From positions 1-32,161 of the forward strand of contig NZ_FOWX01000001.1 of the NCBI RefSeq assembly GCF_900115555.1: 32,161 nucleotides of DNA, written 5' to 3'. The stretch is from Pseudomonas borbori. GTDB lineage: Bacteria > Pseudomonadota > Gammaproteobacteria > Pseudomonadales > Pseudomonadaceae. Numbering within the stretch: the stretch's first letter is position 1; every line of letters begins with the position of its first letter. The translations under genes and the position numbers were made by a program. The notes below the pieces were generated by a model. It searched no databases. It was given only the letters and a program-made list of their open reading frames with translations, and was not told the origin of the DNA. Below are positions 16,091 to 24,904 of the stretch, piece by piece.

Positions 16091-18067
16091 ATGTATCAAA
16101 AGATGAGCTATTTTATGCAGCGTACAGCGTTTAGGATCGGACTATTAGACGTTGTTCTAGTTATTGGTATTCTAAGTATTTTGATTTCCAATGGAGTTCT
16201 CGCTTCTGGCCGAAATTCAATTGACTTCGGGTCGGCAATTATGTCCCATTCAGTCTTTTCTGCTACTTCCTTCGAAATGGATGGGCTCCGCGTGTTTGTT
16301 GGTGTGGCGAATGCAACGTCTGGCGCACAGTTATTTGTATTCGAGCCAATTAAACAAGTTGTTACAGCAATCAAAAACCTTGATGGGGCAAGGGGGGCGT
16401 GGGCTATTACAAGCGATGAGCAGTATGTGTATATCGGTACTTATCTTCCAGCTCAATTATACCGCTATGATGTAACACAAGATCATCTGGATATACTTGA
16501 AAAATTTCCAGAGGCGCAATATGTCTGGGACGTGAAGAAAGAAGGTGAGCAGCTAATTGTTGGTATCGGCGTTGGCGGGGAAGCAATTCTTGTCTCAATA
16601 AACCTGTCGAGTGGAAAGGTCGAGAAGTATAGAGGTCTTTCTAATCTAGGTTATGTTCGAAGTGTTGAGTTTCATGACGGTAAAATTTATGCCGGTCTAG
16701 GTCCGATGGCCAAGCTTGTAGAAATAGACCCTTTGACGGGCTCATACAAAAACATATTGCCACGTGAGCTTAGTGATGACTCAGTCGTCTACTGGATGAG
16801 ATCTGAAGGCAAGAAACTTATATTTTCACTTTCGCCGTCCCACCGTATTTTTTCTTATGAACCCAGTAGTGAACATTTCAATTTGTTGATGGCGGATGCG
16901 GTCAGGTCTCCAGTATTATATCCTTCCAAGATGCAGGCAGTTTTCCGTGGTTATGGGGATTTTTTCTATGAATTTGATGAGGCAAAAGCGAAACTAAGCA
17001 GGGTTATTCTCTCATCAATACCTACTACCGGCGGGGATATAAATAACAGGATTTTATCCGGCTTTACCAGAAATGGATTGTATGTCGAATATGGATTGAA
17101 GGGAGATCTTAGGCAAACACTGTCATTATCTGAGGCGGGTCTTGACTCTTCAGGAACAAGGCCATTTTCAATATCTGCATTCGGTAAGCAAGTTTTCATA
17201 TCTGAACGAGAATTACGAATATTCAATCCAGTCACTTACAAGGAAAGATATTATCCGCTTTTTGGAGAAGCAAAGGCGATGTGTGTGTCTGGCAAGGCCC
17301 TTTTTTCTGCTCATTATACAGATGCTGTGCTGTGGAAGTTCCCTTTGAGCGATTTTGATCTTCCAGAAGTGAACCTCACAGACCAGAAGTATCGGTTATG
17401 GGAAATTGGCAGCAATCAGAACCGACCGACAAGTATATTTTGCAGCGATGAATATGTACTCGTAGGTACTGAACCAGATTACGGAAAATATGGAGGTGCA
17501 TTGAGTGTTCTATTTAACTCAGGTGAGCGCCTTGTACTGGATCATCTGATAGCCAATCATACAATTTTCTCCATTACCGCTGACGGAGATGAGATTTTTG
17601 TGGGGTCTGCCGCCAGCGGGGGAAGTGGAGCGAAGCCACTTGGTGAACCTGCCCGCATTGTGAAATATAATCTCGGAGAGCGAAGAGTAATCTTTGATGT
17701 GGTTCCAGGAAAATCAAACAGGTTAATCCGGTCTCTTGCTGTAATTGGAAGTAATGTCTTTGCGGCACTTGATGATGGAACACTTGTAGTGATTGATCGA
17801 ATGACCGGGAAGCTGCGGGCTAAGAGAAAGAACGCAAAAATTATTCAGTTGCTCAGGACAAAAGATGGGGAGTTAGTTGGGACAACGAGAGGTAGTCTAG
17901 TGAAAATTTCAACATCGTCCTTTACCCAACATATAATTGTACGGGCAAGAGGGCCAGAAAACTTTGTTTTGGATAGCGTATCTGGTGATTTTTATTGGAT
18001 TGAAGAAATGAAATTGCACTCAATTTCACGAGATATAGTATTTAGTGTGAATGTCGATCCGGATTGA
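16091..18067 (+). CDS. Membrane-anchored or secreted beta-propeller-like protein, function unknown
   Basis: About 658 residues. A hydrophobic segment at residues 16-38 (GLLDVVLVIGILSILISNG) is a signal peptide or anchor, so the bulk should be periplasmic. The rest is beta-rich with irregular blades in which a hydrophobic strand such as VYIGTYLPAQLYRYD, IYAGLGPMAKLVEIDPLTG, IFVGSAASGG or VFAALDDGTLVVIDRMTG is followed by a turn. These recall YncE/WD40/PQQ-type propellers, and ~620 residues could make two propellers. No catalytic motif was recognised. Starts are uncertain: ATG 16091, 16103 and 16115 are all possible, and the frame is open back to TTG 16028. It is AT-rich, sits between wbpE and wzx on the same strand, and is unusual in O-antigen clusters. 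A polysaccharide-binding or lyase role is speculation. Confidence 0.7.
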   Translation: MYQKMSYFMQRTAFRIGLLDVVLVIGILSILISNGVLASGRNSIDFGSAIMSHSVFSATSFEMDGLRVFVGVANATSGAQLFVFEPIKQVVTAIKNLDGARGAWAITSDEQYVYIGTYLPAQLYRYDVTQDHLDILEKFPEAQYVWDVKKEGEQLIVGIGVGGEAILVSINLSSGKVEKYRGLSNLGYVRSVEFHDGKIYAGLGPMAKLVEIDPLTGSYKNILPRELSDDSVVYWMRSEGKKLIFSLSPSHRIFSYEPSSEHFNLLMADAVRSPVLYPSKMQAVFRGYGDFFYEFDEAKAKLSRVILSSIPTTGGDINNRILSGFTRNGLYVEYGLKGDLRQTLSLSEAGLDSSGTRPFSISAFGKQVFISERELRIFNPVTYKERYYPLFGEAKAMCVSGKALFSAHYTDAVLWKFPLSDFDLPEVNLTDQKYRLWEIGSNQNRPTSIFCSDEYVLVGTEPDYGKYGGALSVLFNSGERLVLDHLIANHTIFSITADGDEIFVGSAASGGSGAKPLGEPARIVKYNLGERRVIFDVVPGKSNRLIRSLAVIGSNVFAALDDGTLVVIDRMTGKLRAKRKNAKIIQLLRTKDGELVGTTRGSLVKISTSSFTQHIIVRARGPENFVLDSVSGDFYWIEEMKLHSISRDIVFSVNVDPD

Positions 18068-18190
18068 TTCTATTTTGATAGCTTGGTGAGCAGAAAAGAT
18101 AGGGCGATCAAAATATTAAATGAGCCAATTATCACATGACGTGATGAACCTGTTTCGACTGAAATAGCACTAGTAGATTAGATTGGGTTT

Positions 18191-19576
18191 GTGGCCACAG
18201 AGTCGGGGAGAAAACTAATTAAGTTTATAAAGAAGGGATTTGTTCGTTCTGTATTCATTTTGGTAAGTGGTAGTGCTTTGTCTCAAGTGATTATGATTTT
18301 GGTGCTACCACTGCTTACACGGTTATATACGCCTGGAGACTTTAGTGTTCTTGCGGTGTATGTTGCTGCGTTAGGGATTATTTCTATTGCCGCGTGTCTG
18401 CGTTTTGATATTGCTATACCAATACCCGAACATGATACCGATGCAGCAAACCTCCTAGCGATAGCGCTATTCAGTACATCGTGCATCGCGCTGTTTACAT
18501 GCGCGGTAGTATGGATTGGGGCGGACGAAATAGTCGAATTGTTAAAACAACAGGGTTTGAGACCATATCTTTGGCTATTACCTGCAGGTGTTTTTTTTTC
18601 TGGTACTTATAGTGCTTTGCAATATTGGACTACAAGGAAAAAAAACTTTTCAGTAATAGCAAAAACTCGAATGAGTCAATCAATCGTAGGAGCAGGAGCC
18701 CAGGTTGGAATAGGCCTGTTGGGCCATGGCCCTTTTGGTTTATTGTTAGGGCAAATGCTGAGTAGTGGCGCAGGTATTATCAGTCTAAGCCGGATAATTA
18801 TAAATCGTGATAGGTCTGCATTGCAGAATATAACGTTATCTGGTATGCGCAAAATGTTTCGTGCGTATGATCGATTCCCGAAATACTCAACACTTGAAGC
18901 TATCTTCAATAGTGCGGCGATCCAAATGCCTATCATCATAATTGCCGCCTTGGCTGCTGGAGCTGAAGCAGGGTTTCTGATGTTGGCTTTAAAGGTTATG
19001 CAAGCACCAATGGGGCTTGTTGGAGGGGCTGTAGCGCAAGTTTATTTATCCCGTGCACCTGAAGAGTATCGGAACGGAACTTTAGGTGGTTTCACCGCTG
19101 ATACCCTGAGTGGATTAGTGAAGGTAGGAATTGGTCCTTTACTGTTTCTAGGGATTATTGCCCCAGATGCTTTTGTGGTTGTGTTCGGGGATGAATGGCG
19201 TAGAGCTGGAGAACTGGTTGCGTGGATGACACCGTGGATTGCGTTACAGTTCATATCTTCTCCTGTTTCTATGGTTATGCATGTAACTGAGCGGCAGCGT
19301 TTTATGCTCTACCTCACATCAGCCGGCTTTCTTTTGCGTGTTATTGGTGTAATAGGAGGAGCGCTATACTTACCGAACTACATAGTCGAAATATACGCGG
19401 TCACCGGTGCTTTATTTTATCTCGCATGTTTTGTCATTTTTTCAAATTTAAGCGGTGTACGAGTGTCAGATTTTAATTTAATGATCAGGAAGAGCATTTT
19501 TATAGTATGCGGATGGGTAGTTGTGGGCTATGTGGTTGATTATTTTTCGTTAATTACAATGGTGGAAAGACTATGA
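18191..19576 (+). CDS. wzx: O-antigen flippase Wzx (MOP/polysaccharide-transport family)
   Basis: 461 residues, hydrophobic throughout, with about 12 predicted helices. The N-terminus KKGFVRSVFILVSGSALSQ then LPLLTRLYTPGDFSVLAVY is the hallmark of Wzx-type lipid-linked oligosaccharide translocases (LTRLYTPxxFG/S). It moves undecaprenyl-diphosphate-linked repeat units to the periplasm for Wzy. GTG 18191 is the first suitable start; the ribosome-binding site is weak. Its end overlaps the next gene by ATGA (19573-19576). The strongly AT-rich composition is typical of serotype-specific wzx genes. Confidence 0.9.
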   Translation: MATESGRKLIKFIKKGFVRSVFILVSGSALSQVIMILVLPLLTRLYTPGDFSVLAVYVAALGIISIAACLRFDIAIPIPEHDTDAANLLAIALFSTSCIALFTCAVVWIGADEIVELLKQQGLRPYLWLLPAGVFFSGTYSALQYWTTRKKNFSVIAKTRMSQSIVGAGAQVGIGLLGHGPFGLLLGQMLSSGAGIISLSRIIINRDRSALQNITLSGMRKMFRAYDRFPKYSTLEAIFNSAAIQMPIIIIAALAAGAEAGFLMLALKVMQAPMGLVGGAVAQVYLSRAPEEYRNGTLGGFTADTLSGLVKVGIGPLLFLGIIAPDAFVVVFGDEWRRAGELVAWMTPWIALQFISSPVSMVMHVTERQRFMLYLTSAGFLLRVIGVIGGALYLPNYIVEIYAVTGALFYLACFVIFSNLSGVRVSDFNLMIRKSIFIVCGWVVVGYVVDYFSLITMVERL

Positions 19577-20112
19577 AAATTGATCTTATGCGTTCGCTGT
19601 GTAAGCTTATATTTTCGTTATTTTTTGAGGATAAATATCTAACAGGGAGATGGTTTGATCAGGGGCGCCGCGGGTACCTCTGGGCAGCAAGATCTTTATT
19701 TCAGAAAAATATACTCCGTTTAGGCTCACCCATGCCATGGCCCACAGGATTAACTTGCTATATATCTAACCCGCGTAATCTAATATTTCATCCGGATGAT
19801 CTAAATAATTTTCAATCGCCCGGCACTTATTTTCAGAACTTTAAGGGAAATATTTTTTTAGGGAAAGGTACTTATATTGGTCCGAACGTGGGGATTATTA
19901 CGGCTAACCACAAGTTTGGAAATTTGGATGAACATGATGACGGAGCGGATGTGGTAATTGGTGAGAAGTGTTGGATAGGGATGAATGTAGTTATTTTGCC
20001 TGGCGTAGTGCTTGGCGATAATACTATAGTTGCAGCCGGTTCAGTGGTCACTAAAAGTTTCACAGATGGGTACTCAGTTATTGGTGGTGTGCCTGCAAAG
20101 AAATTGAAATAA
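19573..20112 (+). CDS. Left-handed beta-helix acyltransferase (O-acetyltransferase-like)
   Basis: 179 residues. The second half has hexapeptide repeats (NIFLGKGTYIGPNVGIITANH, then VVIGEKCWIGMNVVILPGVVLGDNTIVAAGSVVTKSF) and ends GGVPAKKLK, as in CysE/LacA/WbbJ acetyltransferases; the histidine in ITANH is the likely catalytic base. The first ~60 residues include a hydrophobic stretch (LMRSLCKLIFSLFF) and a region with no recognised motif. It is coupled to wzx through an ATGA overlap and probably decorates one sugar of the repeat unit with O-acetyl. The acceptor is unknown. Confidence 0.87.
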   Translation: MKIDLMRSLCKLIFSLFFEDKYLTGRWFDQGRRGYLWAARSLFQKNILRLGSPMPWPTGLTCYISNPRNLIFHPDDLNNFQSPGTYFQNFKGNIFLGKGTYIGPNVGIITANHKFGNLDEHDDGADVVIGEKCWIGMNVVILPGVVLGDNTIVAAGSVVTKSFTDGYSVIGGVPAKKLK

Positions 20113-20160
20113 ATTTATATCGTGGCGTGTTATATTATTTAGTGAGTTATAGGGTGTGTT

Positions 20161-21399
20161 ATGAAAAGAAGAGTCTTGTTTTTATCTGCCTTAGATTTCA
20201 AAGATAAATCCATTCAGGTTATCAGAAAAACACCAGAGGCTTACGCAAGTGCTGGATGGGAAGTAGAGTATATAGTTGCGAGAGATAATTGCCCATCTGG
20301 TAATTATTATTATGAGCGTGAAATTAATCCAGTTCCGATTAAGGTGAGGCGTATTTATTGGCCATTTGCAGAGCTAAGATCTAAGTTGGCAAGAGCTCCC
20401 TGTTTATTGTTGAGCAAATTGGCGAGTATTGTTGTTATATTTAGACTTGCAATGCAAGCAAAAAAGGTTATGAAGGAGTCTAGTTTTGATGTGGTGTATG
20501 GTTACGAGTTACAAGGCGTTCTGGCGATGCACTTGCTACGAGTGGCTAATTTATTGACCGGTGTAAAAACTATTTCTCGATTCCAGGGGACCTTTTTAAA
20601 TGAAATGTTGCGAGGCAAACAATATTTACGCTTATTATTCAATGCGGACTTAATTCTCGCAATTCGTTTAAGGTCGGATCTTTTAATTATGACAGATGAT
20701 GGGACGCAGGGTGATCAAGCGGTAAAGAAAATAAAAAAAGGTAGCAATGCGCGCTGGGTGTTTTTGTCTAATGGCGTGGATGAGTTTGAGGTCGAAGAAG
20801 ATTTAATACGAGGCTTGGCAGCTAAAGTAAATCCGGAGAATAAAACTGTATTACTATCTGTGTCTAGATTAGTTGGATGGAAGCGTGTTGATCGATGTCT
20901 GGAAGTTTGCTCAAGATTAAAGGGTAAAGGGTTCACTGATTTCATTTATATTGTGGTTGGTGAGGGGGATCAGCGAAAAGAATTAGAGAGGCGTGCAAAT
21001 GAATTGGGGCTTACTGGTTTAGTTAAGTTTGTTGGGGCGCAACCTAATAGTGAAGTAAAGAATTTTTTAGCTATTTCTGATTTTTTCATGAGTATGTATG
21101 ACTCCTCTAATGTGGGGAATCCATTGTTAGAAGCAATTAGAAGTAATAAAATCGTAGTGACTATTAATAATGGAGATACTGGTAAGTGGGTAAGGCACAA
21201 CGTAAATGGTTTAATTTATGAGTTGGATGACGGCTTTTTTGACAAGGCAGCTGAAGATATTATCAGGTTAATTAGGAATAAAAATGAGCGCTTAGAAATT
21301 CTCAATGGCGTGGGAGAATGTTCGCGACAATTGTTATGGACTTGGGATCAAAGGTTTCTCGCAGAATTAAGCGAGATTTCGGAGGTTCTAAAGTGTTAA
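20161..21399 (+). CDS. Glycosyltransferase, GT4-like (GT-B fold)
   Basis: 412 residues. The C-terminal domain shows VLLSVSRLVGWKRVDRCLEV, YIVVGEGDQRKELERRANELGL and FVGAQPNSEVKNFLAISDFF, followed by NVGNPLLEAIRSNKIVV with a conserved glutamate. These are the usual nucleotide-sugar-binding features of retaining GT4 enzymes. The N-terminal half (MKRRVLFLSALDF..., EVEYIVARDN) is the acceptor domain and lacks a full family motif. It probably adds one sugar to the undecaprenyl-linked unit on the cytoplasmic face. ATG 20161 follows a weak AGGG. Its last seven bases overlap the wzy start. Donor and linkage cannot be told. Confidence 0.87.
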   Translation: MKRRVLFLSALDFKDKSIQVIRKTPEAYASAGWEVEYIVARDNCPSGNYYYEREINPVPIKVRRIYWPFAELRSKLARAPCLLLSKLASIVVIFRLAMQAKKVMKESSFDVVYGYELQGVLAMHLLRVANLLTGVKTISRFQGTFLNEMLRGKQYLRLLFNADLILAIRLRSDLLIMTDDGTQGDQAVKKIKKGSNARWVFLSNGVDEFEVEEDLIRGLAAKVNPENKTVLLSVSRLVGWKRVDRCLEVCSRLKGKGFTDFIYIVVGEGDQRKELERRANELGLTGLVKFVGAQPNSEVKNFLAISDFFMSMYDSSNVGNPLLEAIRSNKIVVTINNGDTGKWVRHNVNGLIYELDDGFFDKAAEDIIRLIRNKNERLEILNGVGECSRQLLWTWDQRFLAELSEISEVLKC

Positions 21400-22685
21400 A
21401 AAAAACAATAATTGCTTTTGCTATTTTAGGTTATACAGTTGGTTATTCTTCCGTCTATGCATTTCATGTGGTGTCTCTGTTGTGGGTGTTCGTTTCCTTT
21501 TGTTTAGTTTGCTTTAGGCAGTCATTAATAATAAAACAGCCGCAATTACTGTCTCCTGTATTATTTCTTGCGGGATACTCATTTCTTTCCATTTTGTGGT
21601 CGCCCGATATCTATGTGTGGTTCCGATATCAATTTTATTTTGCCTGTGGTATTTTGACTTTGCTTGCAGTTTATCAATCTGTGAATAATAGGCATCAAAT
21701 AGTTAATGTTTTTAAAATAGTTTCTTTTTTTGTCTGTTTAAATGTTCTTGTTGGTTTTTTTGAGTCTCTCGGGTTGGCAAGACTCCCTATGTCGCCTTAT
21801 TCGCCTTATGTGGGTTTTTTTGGGTTTTCTGGAACTGATTTTAGTTTGCTTTCTGATGAGGCCGCAGAGATTGTTGGTTATAAGCCGACAGGGTTTAATT
21901 GGAATCCGAATAATTTCGGATTTGTTCTGATGCTGGTTTTGCCTTTTGTCTTGCTACATAAGAATAAGTTGTTTGCTTCCTTAGGGCTGGTCATGATTGT
22001 TTGGCTGCTCGCTGCAATTGGATCACGTGCCCACTTTATAGCATTTTTTGTAATGTTTTCGTGTATTCCGTTGTTATATAAACACTCTGTTGCGGGGCTT
22101 GTGGCGGTGTTCGTGTTACCTTTATTTCTAGGCCTAATATTGTTGATTCCAAGTTACTTTCTTGTTGAGAACTATGGTTTATTACGCATGTACTCTGCTT
22201 TTGATGAGTTCAGCAGGGGCTTGGATTTGATTTTTTCAGGAGCCGTCCAAGGAGGGGATTCTACTTCCGTACGCGCAGAAATCTATCTTTTTGGTCTTCA
22301 AAAATTAATAGCGAGTTATGGTCTAGGCCTTGGTGTTGGGGGGGTTGAAGCAATGCTTATTAAAGAAGGTTTTGTTATTACAAATTTCCATTTCTTTTTC
22401 TTGCAGTTGCTAATTGACCTTGGTTTTGTATTGTTCTGTTTTTTTATGTTTCTCTATTTCAAGTTGGTGACGACGCTCTTGCGGATTGCGAAACGTACAC
22501 TGGATCGTAATATGAAATATTATGCCAGATCTTCAGCGCTTTCTTTGATGGTTGCAGTTCCTGCTTCTATGGCTCCCAGTGGAGTTCACTATATTTTGTT
22601 TTTTTACGTGTTGATCGGTTTTTCGCTTGCTATCGTTAAGCTTGATCTATCAGGTGGTCTGGATGAAAGTGGTTCTTCTTGGTAA
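21393..22685 (+). CDS. wzy: O-antigen polymerase Wzy
   Basis: 430 residues with about ten hydrophobic helices and a large soluble loop around residues 150-190 (MSPYSPYVGFFGFSGTDFSLLSDEAAEIVGYKPTG in part) followed by FNWNPNNFGF, a pattern seen in the O-antigen ligase/polymerase (Wzy_C-like) family. Arginine-containing motifs (AAIGSRAHF, SVRAEIYLFGL) fit periplasmic substrate loops. It polymerises repeat units at the non-reducing end under Wzz control. GTG 21393 is selected: GGAGG at 21381-21385 is an optimal ribosome-binding site and the start overlaps the previous stop by seven bases. The longer in-frame ATG at 21318 would overlap the glycosyltransferase by 82 bp. Very AT-rich and, as usual for Wzy, poorly conserved. 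Confidence 0.88.
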   Translation: MLKKTIIAFAILGYTVGYSSVYAFHVVSLLWVFVSFCLVCFRQSLIIKQPQLLSPVLFLAGYSFLSILWSPDIYVWFRYQFYFACGILTLLAVYQSVNNRHQIVNVFKIVSFFVCLNVLVGFFESLGLARLPMSPYSPYVGFFGFSGTDFSLLSDEAAEIVGYKPTGFNWNPNNFGFVLMLVLPFVLLHKNKLFASLGLVMIVWLLAAIGSRAHFIAFFVMFSCIPLLYKHSVAGLVAVFVLPLFLGLILLIPSYFLVENYGLLRMYSAFDEFSRGLDLIFSGAVQGGDSTSVRAEIYLFGLQKLIASYGLGLGVGGVEAMLIKEGFVITNFHFFFLQLLIDLGFVLFCFFMFLYFKLVTTLLRIAKRTLDRNMKYYARSSALSLMVAVPASMAPSGVHYILFFYVLIGFSLAIVKLDLSGGLDESGSSW

Positions 22686-23739
22686 TGGGAATAGCGTACA
22701 CATTGTGCGCTGGGCTAATGGTCTTGTCTCTCGTGGAGTGGAAGTGCATTTAGTAAGCGCTCACACATGTGGTCTTGATTTTGATTCAAGAGTAAAGTTG
22801 CACAAACTTAGTATTATGGCTCCTTGGGGGTACATGTTTGGAGTTTTTTCTTTAAGAGGCATATTACGAAAAATAAAGCCAGATATTATAAATGCACATT
22901 ATGCGTCGGGATATGGGCTTCTTGCGCGCCTCTCTGGTTTCAAACCGTTGCTGCTTTCGATATGGGGTAGTGATGTGTATGCTTTTCCGCGAAAGTCTAA
23001 GTTCCATCGTTATTTTTTGAAAGAAAATTTAAAAGCTGCTACGGCTATTGCTTCAACTAGCCAGTGTATGGCGGTTGCCGCTTCTAAAATATATAAGCAT
23101 CGGCATGTATTCATCACTCCTTTTGGGGTCAATGAAACCCATTTTATTCTAGATGATAGATTTCGGGGTGATGATGTGGTGATTGGTACGGTTAAGTCTC
23201 TGAAAAGCATTTATGGAATCGATATCTTGCTCGATGCGTTTTCCAAAGTTCTAAATTATTTTAATGGGAAGCGCTCATTGCGACTTGAAATTACGGGTGG
23301 TGGCCCTGATTTAAATATTTTAAAAGAACAAGCAGTTCATTTGGGTATTTCTGAAAAAGTAATTTTTAATGGCCCCGTTAACCACGATGATATTCCTAGA
23401 ATTCTTAATGGAATGGATGTTTATGTTGCGCTAAGTCGTGAGGAGAGTTTCGGTGTGGCGGCTCTCGAGGCGAGTTCCTGCGAAAAGCCTGTAGTTGTCT
23501 CAGATGCCGAGGGGCTGGCCGAGGTTACTGTGGAGGGAGTGACGGGTTTTGTCGTGCCGAAAGACAACCCTCAAGCTGCTAGTGAGGCCATTATCAAACT
23601 GGTTCAAGATGCCTCATTGCGAAAAAATATGGGAAGAGCTGGGCGTGAACATGTGCTCAACCGCTACACTTGGGAACACTCACTTGACGTAATGCTTGAA
23701 GTATATCGCTGCGCTATAGCTATTCATAAAGAGCGCTGA
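22663..23739 (+). CDS. Glycosyltransferase, GT4 family
   Basis: 358 residues. The N-terminal Rossmann domain starts MKVVLLGNGNSVHIVRWANGL and includes NAHYASGYGLLARL and LSIWGSDVYAFPRK. The C-terminal domain contains LRLEITGGGPDLNILKEQA, VIFNGPVNHDDIPRILNGMD and the EX7E motif (E in SREESFGVAALEAS), diagnostic of GT4 retaining transferases. ATG 22663 has AGGTGG nine bases upstream and overlaps the end of wzy by 23 bp; the earlier TTG 22627 is unlikely. It adds a sugar of the repeat unit. AT-rich start, becoming GC-richer near its C-terminus. Confidence 0.9.
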   Translation: MKVVLLGNGNSVHIVRWANGLVSRGVEVHLVSAHTCGLDFDSRVKLHKLSIMAPWGYMFGVFSLRGILRKIKPDIINAHYASGYGLLARLSGFKPLLLSIWGSDVYAFPRKSKFHRYFLKENLKAATAIASTSQCMAVAASKIYKHRHVFITPFGVNETHFILDDRFRGDDVVIGTVKSLKSIYGIDILLDAFSKVLNYFNGKRSLRLEITGGGPDLNILKEQAVHLGISEKVIFNGPVNHDDIPRILNGMDVYVALSREESFGVAALEASSCEKPVVVSDAEGLAEVTVEGVTGFVVPKDNPQAASEAIIKLVQDASLRKNMGRAGREHVLNRYTWEHSLDVMLEVYRCAIAIHKER

Positions 23740-23741
23740 GT

Positions 23742-23757
23742 TTTCATGAGAATGAAA
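23742..23757 (+). other. Small hairpin between glycosyltransferase and wbpI
   Basis: TTTCAT-GAGA-ATGAAA forms a 6-bp stem with a GNRA tetraloop just after the stop at 23739. The 94-bp gap is otherwise extremely AT-rich (TATATTTATAATTTTATAA near 23800-23820) and could hold an internal promoter, though no spaced -35/-10 pair is convincing. Confidence 0.35.
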
Positions 23758-23833
23758 CGATGTAATAGTATGAGCTTTCATTGGGGGCGAGTATTTTATT
23801 ATATATTTATAATTTTATAAATGAGGATTAGTT

Positions 23834-24898
23834 GTGAAACTTCTCACTATTATTGGGGCGCGTCCACAGTTTATCAAGGCAAGTGTTGTTTCAAAGGCTA
23901 TTGCTGAGCAAGTGGATCTGTCCGAGATTATTATCCACACCGGTCAGCATTTCGATGCCAATATGTCGGATATTTTCTTTGATCAGTTGGGTATCCCGCG
24001 GCCGAATTATCTATTGGATATTCATGGCGGTTCGCACGGTGAAATGACCGGACGGATGTTAAGCGAGATTGAGCGGGTGATGATCAAGGAGAAGCCTGAT
24101 CGCGTATTGGTTTATGGAGACACCAATTCGACTCTCGCAGGGGCCTTGGCTGCGGCCAAGTTGCATATCCCGGTGGCGCATATCGAGGCGGGGTTGCGCA
24201 GCTTCAATATGCGTATGCCGGAGGAGATCAACCGGATTCTCACTGATCAGGTGAGCGACCTTCTGTTCTGCCCAACCCAGGCGGCGATTGATAATTTGGC
24301 ACGGGAAGGGTTTTCGGATAAGCCAGTTCAAGTACTGAATGTCGGCGATGTGATGCAGGACAGTGCATTGTTTTTTGCCCAGCGAGCAACGGCTCCACAA
24401 GGTTTTGATTTGTCCGATGGTTTTATTCTCACGACATTACACCGAGCGGAGAATACCGACGACCTCGCGAGACTAGAGGCGATAGTTGGCGCGTTGAACA
24501 CGATCCACGCGACTGTTGCGCACGTAGTATTGCCGCTACACCCGCGCACCAAGGCGGCGATTGCCAAGGCTGGTTTAATCCTCAATGTGCATGTCATTGA
24601 GCCGGTTGGGTATCTGGAGATGATCTGGCTGTTGCAACGTTGTGCTTTGGTATTGACTGATAGCGGCGGCGTGCAAAAGGAGGCATTTTTCTTCGGTAAG
24701 GCTTGTGTGACTATGCGCGATCAAACCGAATGGGTGGAACTGGTAGATGTTGGGGCCAATAAATTGGTTGGAGCCGACCAAGCTAATATCGTTGCCACTG
24801 TCGGTAGGCTCTATGGGCAGAAGGTTGAGGATCAGCATCAGCTCTATGGTGGTGGTCAGGCTGCTGAACGTATTGCCAAGTACTTGAGCAGCAAATAA
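23834..24898 (+). CDS. wbpI: UDP-GlcNAc3NAcA 2-epimerase WbpI
   Basis: 354 residues, the same length as P. aeruginosa WbpI. The GARPQFIKASVVSKAI start, IHTGQHFDANMSDIFF, VYGDTNSTLAGALAA, HIEAGLRSFNMRMPEEINR and LTDSGGVQKEAFFF are the signature blocks of UDP-N-acetylglucosamine-type 2-epimerases. In this context the substrate is UDP-GlcNAc3NAcA, converted to UDP-ManNAc3NAcA, because wbpA/B/D/E are present to supply it. A plain WecB activity on UDP-GlcNAc is the alternative. GTG 23834 has GAGGA 11 bases upstream. Base composition jumps back to GC-rich at this gene, so it probably belongs to the conserved backbone rather than to the AT-rich insert. Confidence 0.92.
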   Translation: MKLLTIIGARPQFIKASVVSKAIAEQVDLSEIIIHTGQHFDANMSDIFFDQLGIPRPNYLLDIHGGSHGEMTGRMLSEIERVMIKEKPDRVLVYGDTNSTLAGALAAAKLHIPVAHIEAGLRSFNMRMPEEINRILTDQVSDLLFCPTQAAIDNLAREGFSDKPVQVLNVGDVMQDSALFFAQRATAPQGFDLSDGFILTTLHRAENTDDLARLEAIVGALNTIHATVAHVVLPLHPRTKAAIAKAGLILNVHVIEPVGYLEMIWLLQRCALVLTDSGGVQKEAFFFGKACVTMRDQTEWVELVDVGANKLVGADQANIVATVGRLYGQKVEDQHQLYGGGQAAERIAKYLSSK

Positions 24899-24904
24899 AT
24901 TCTC

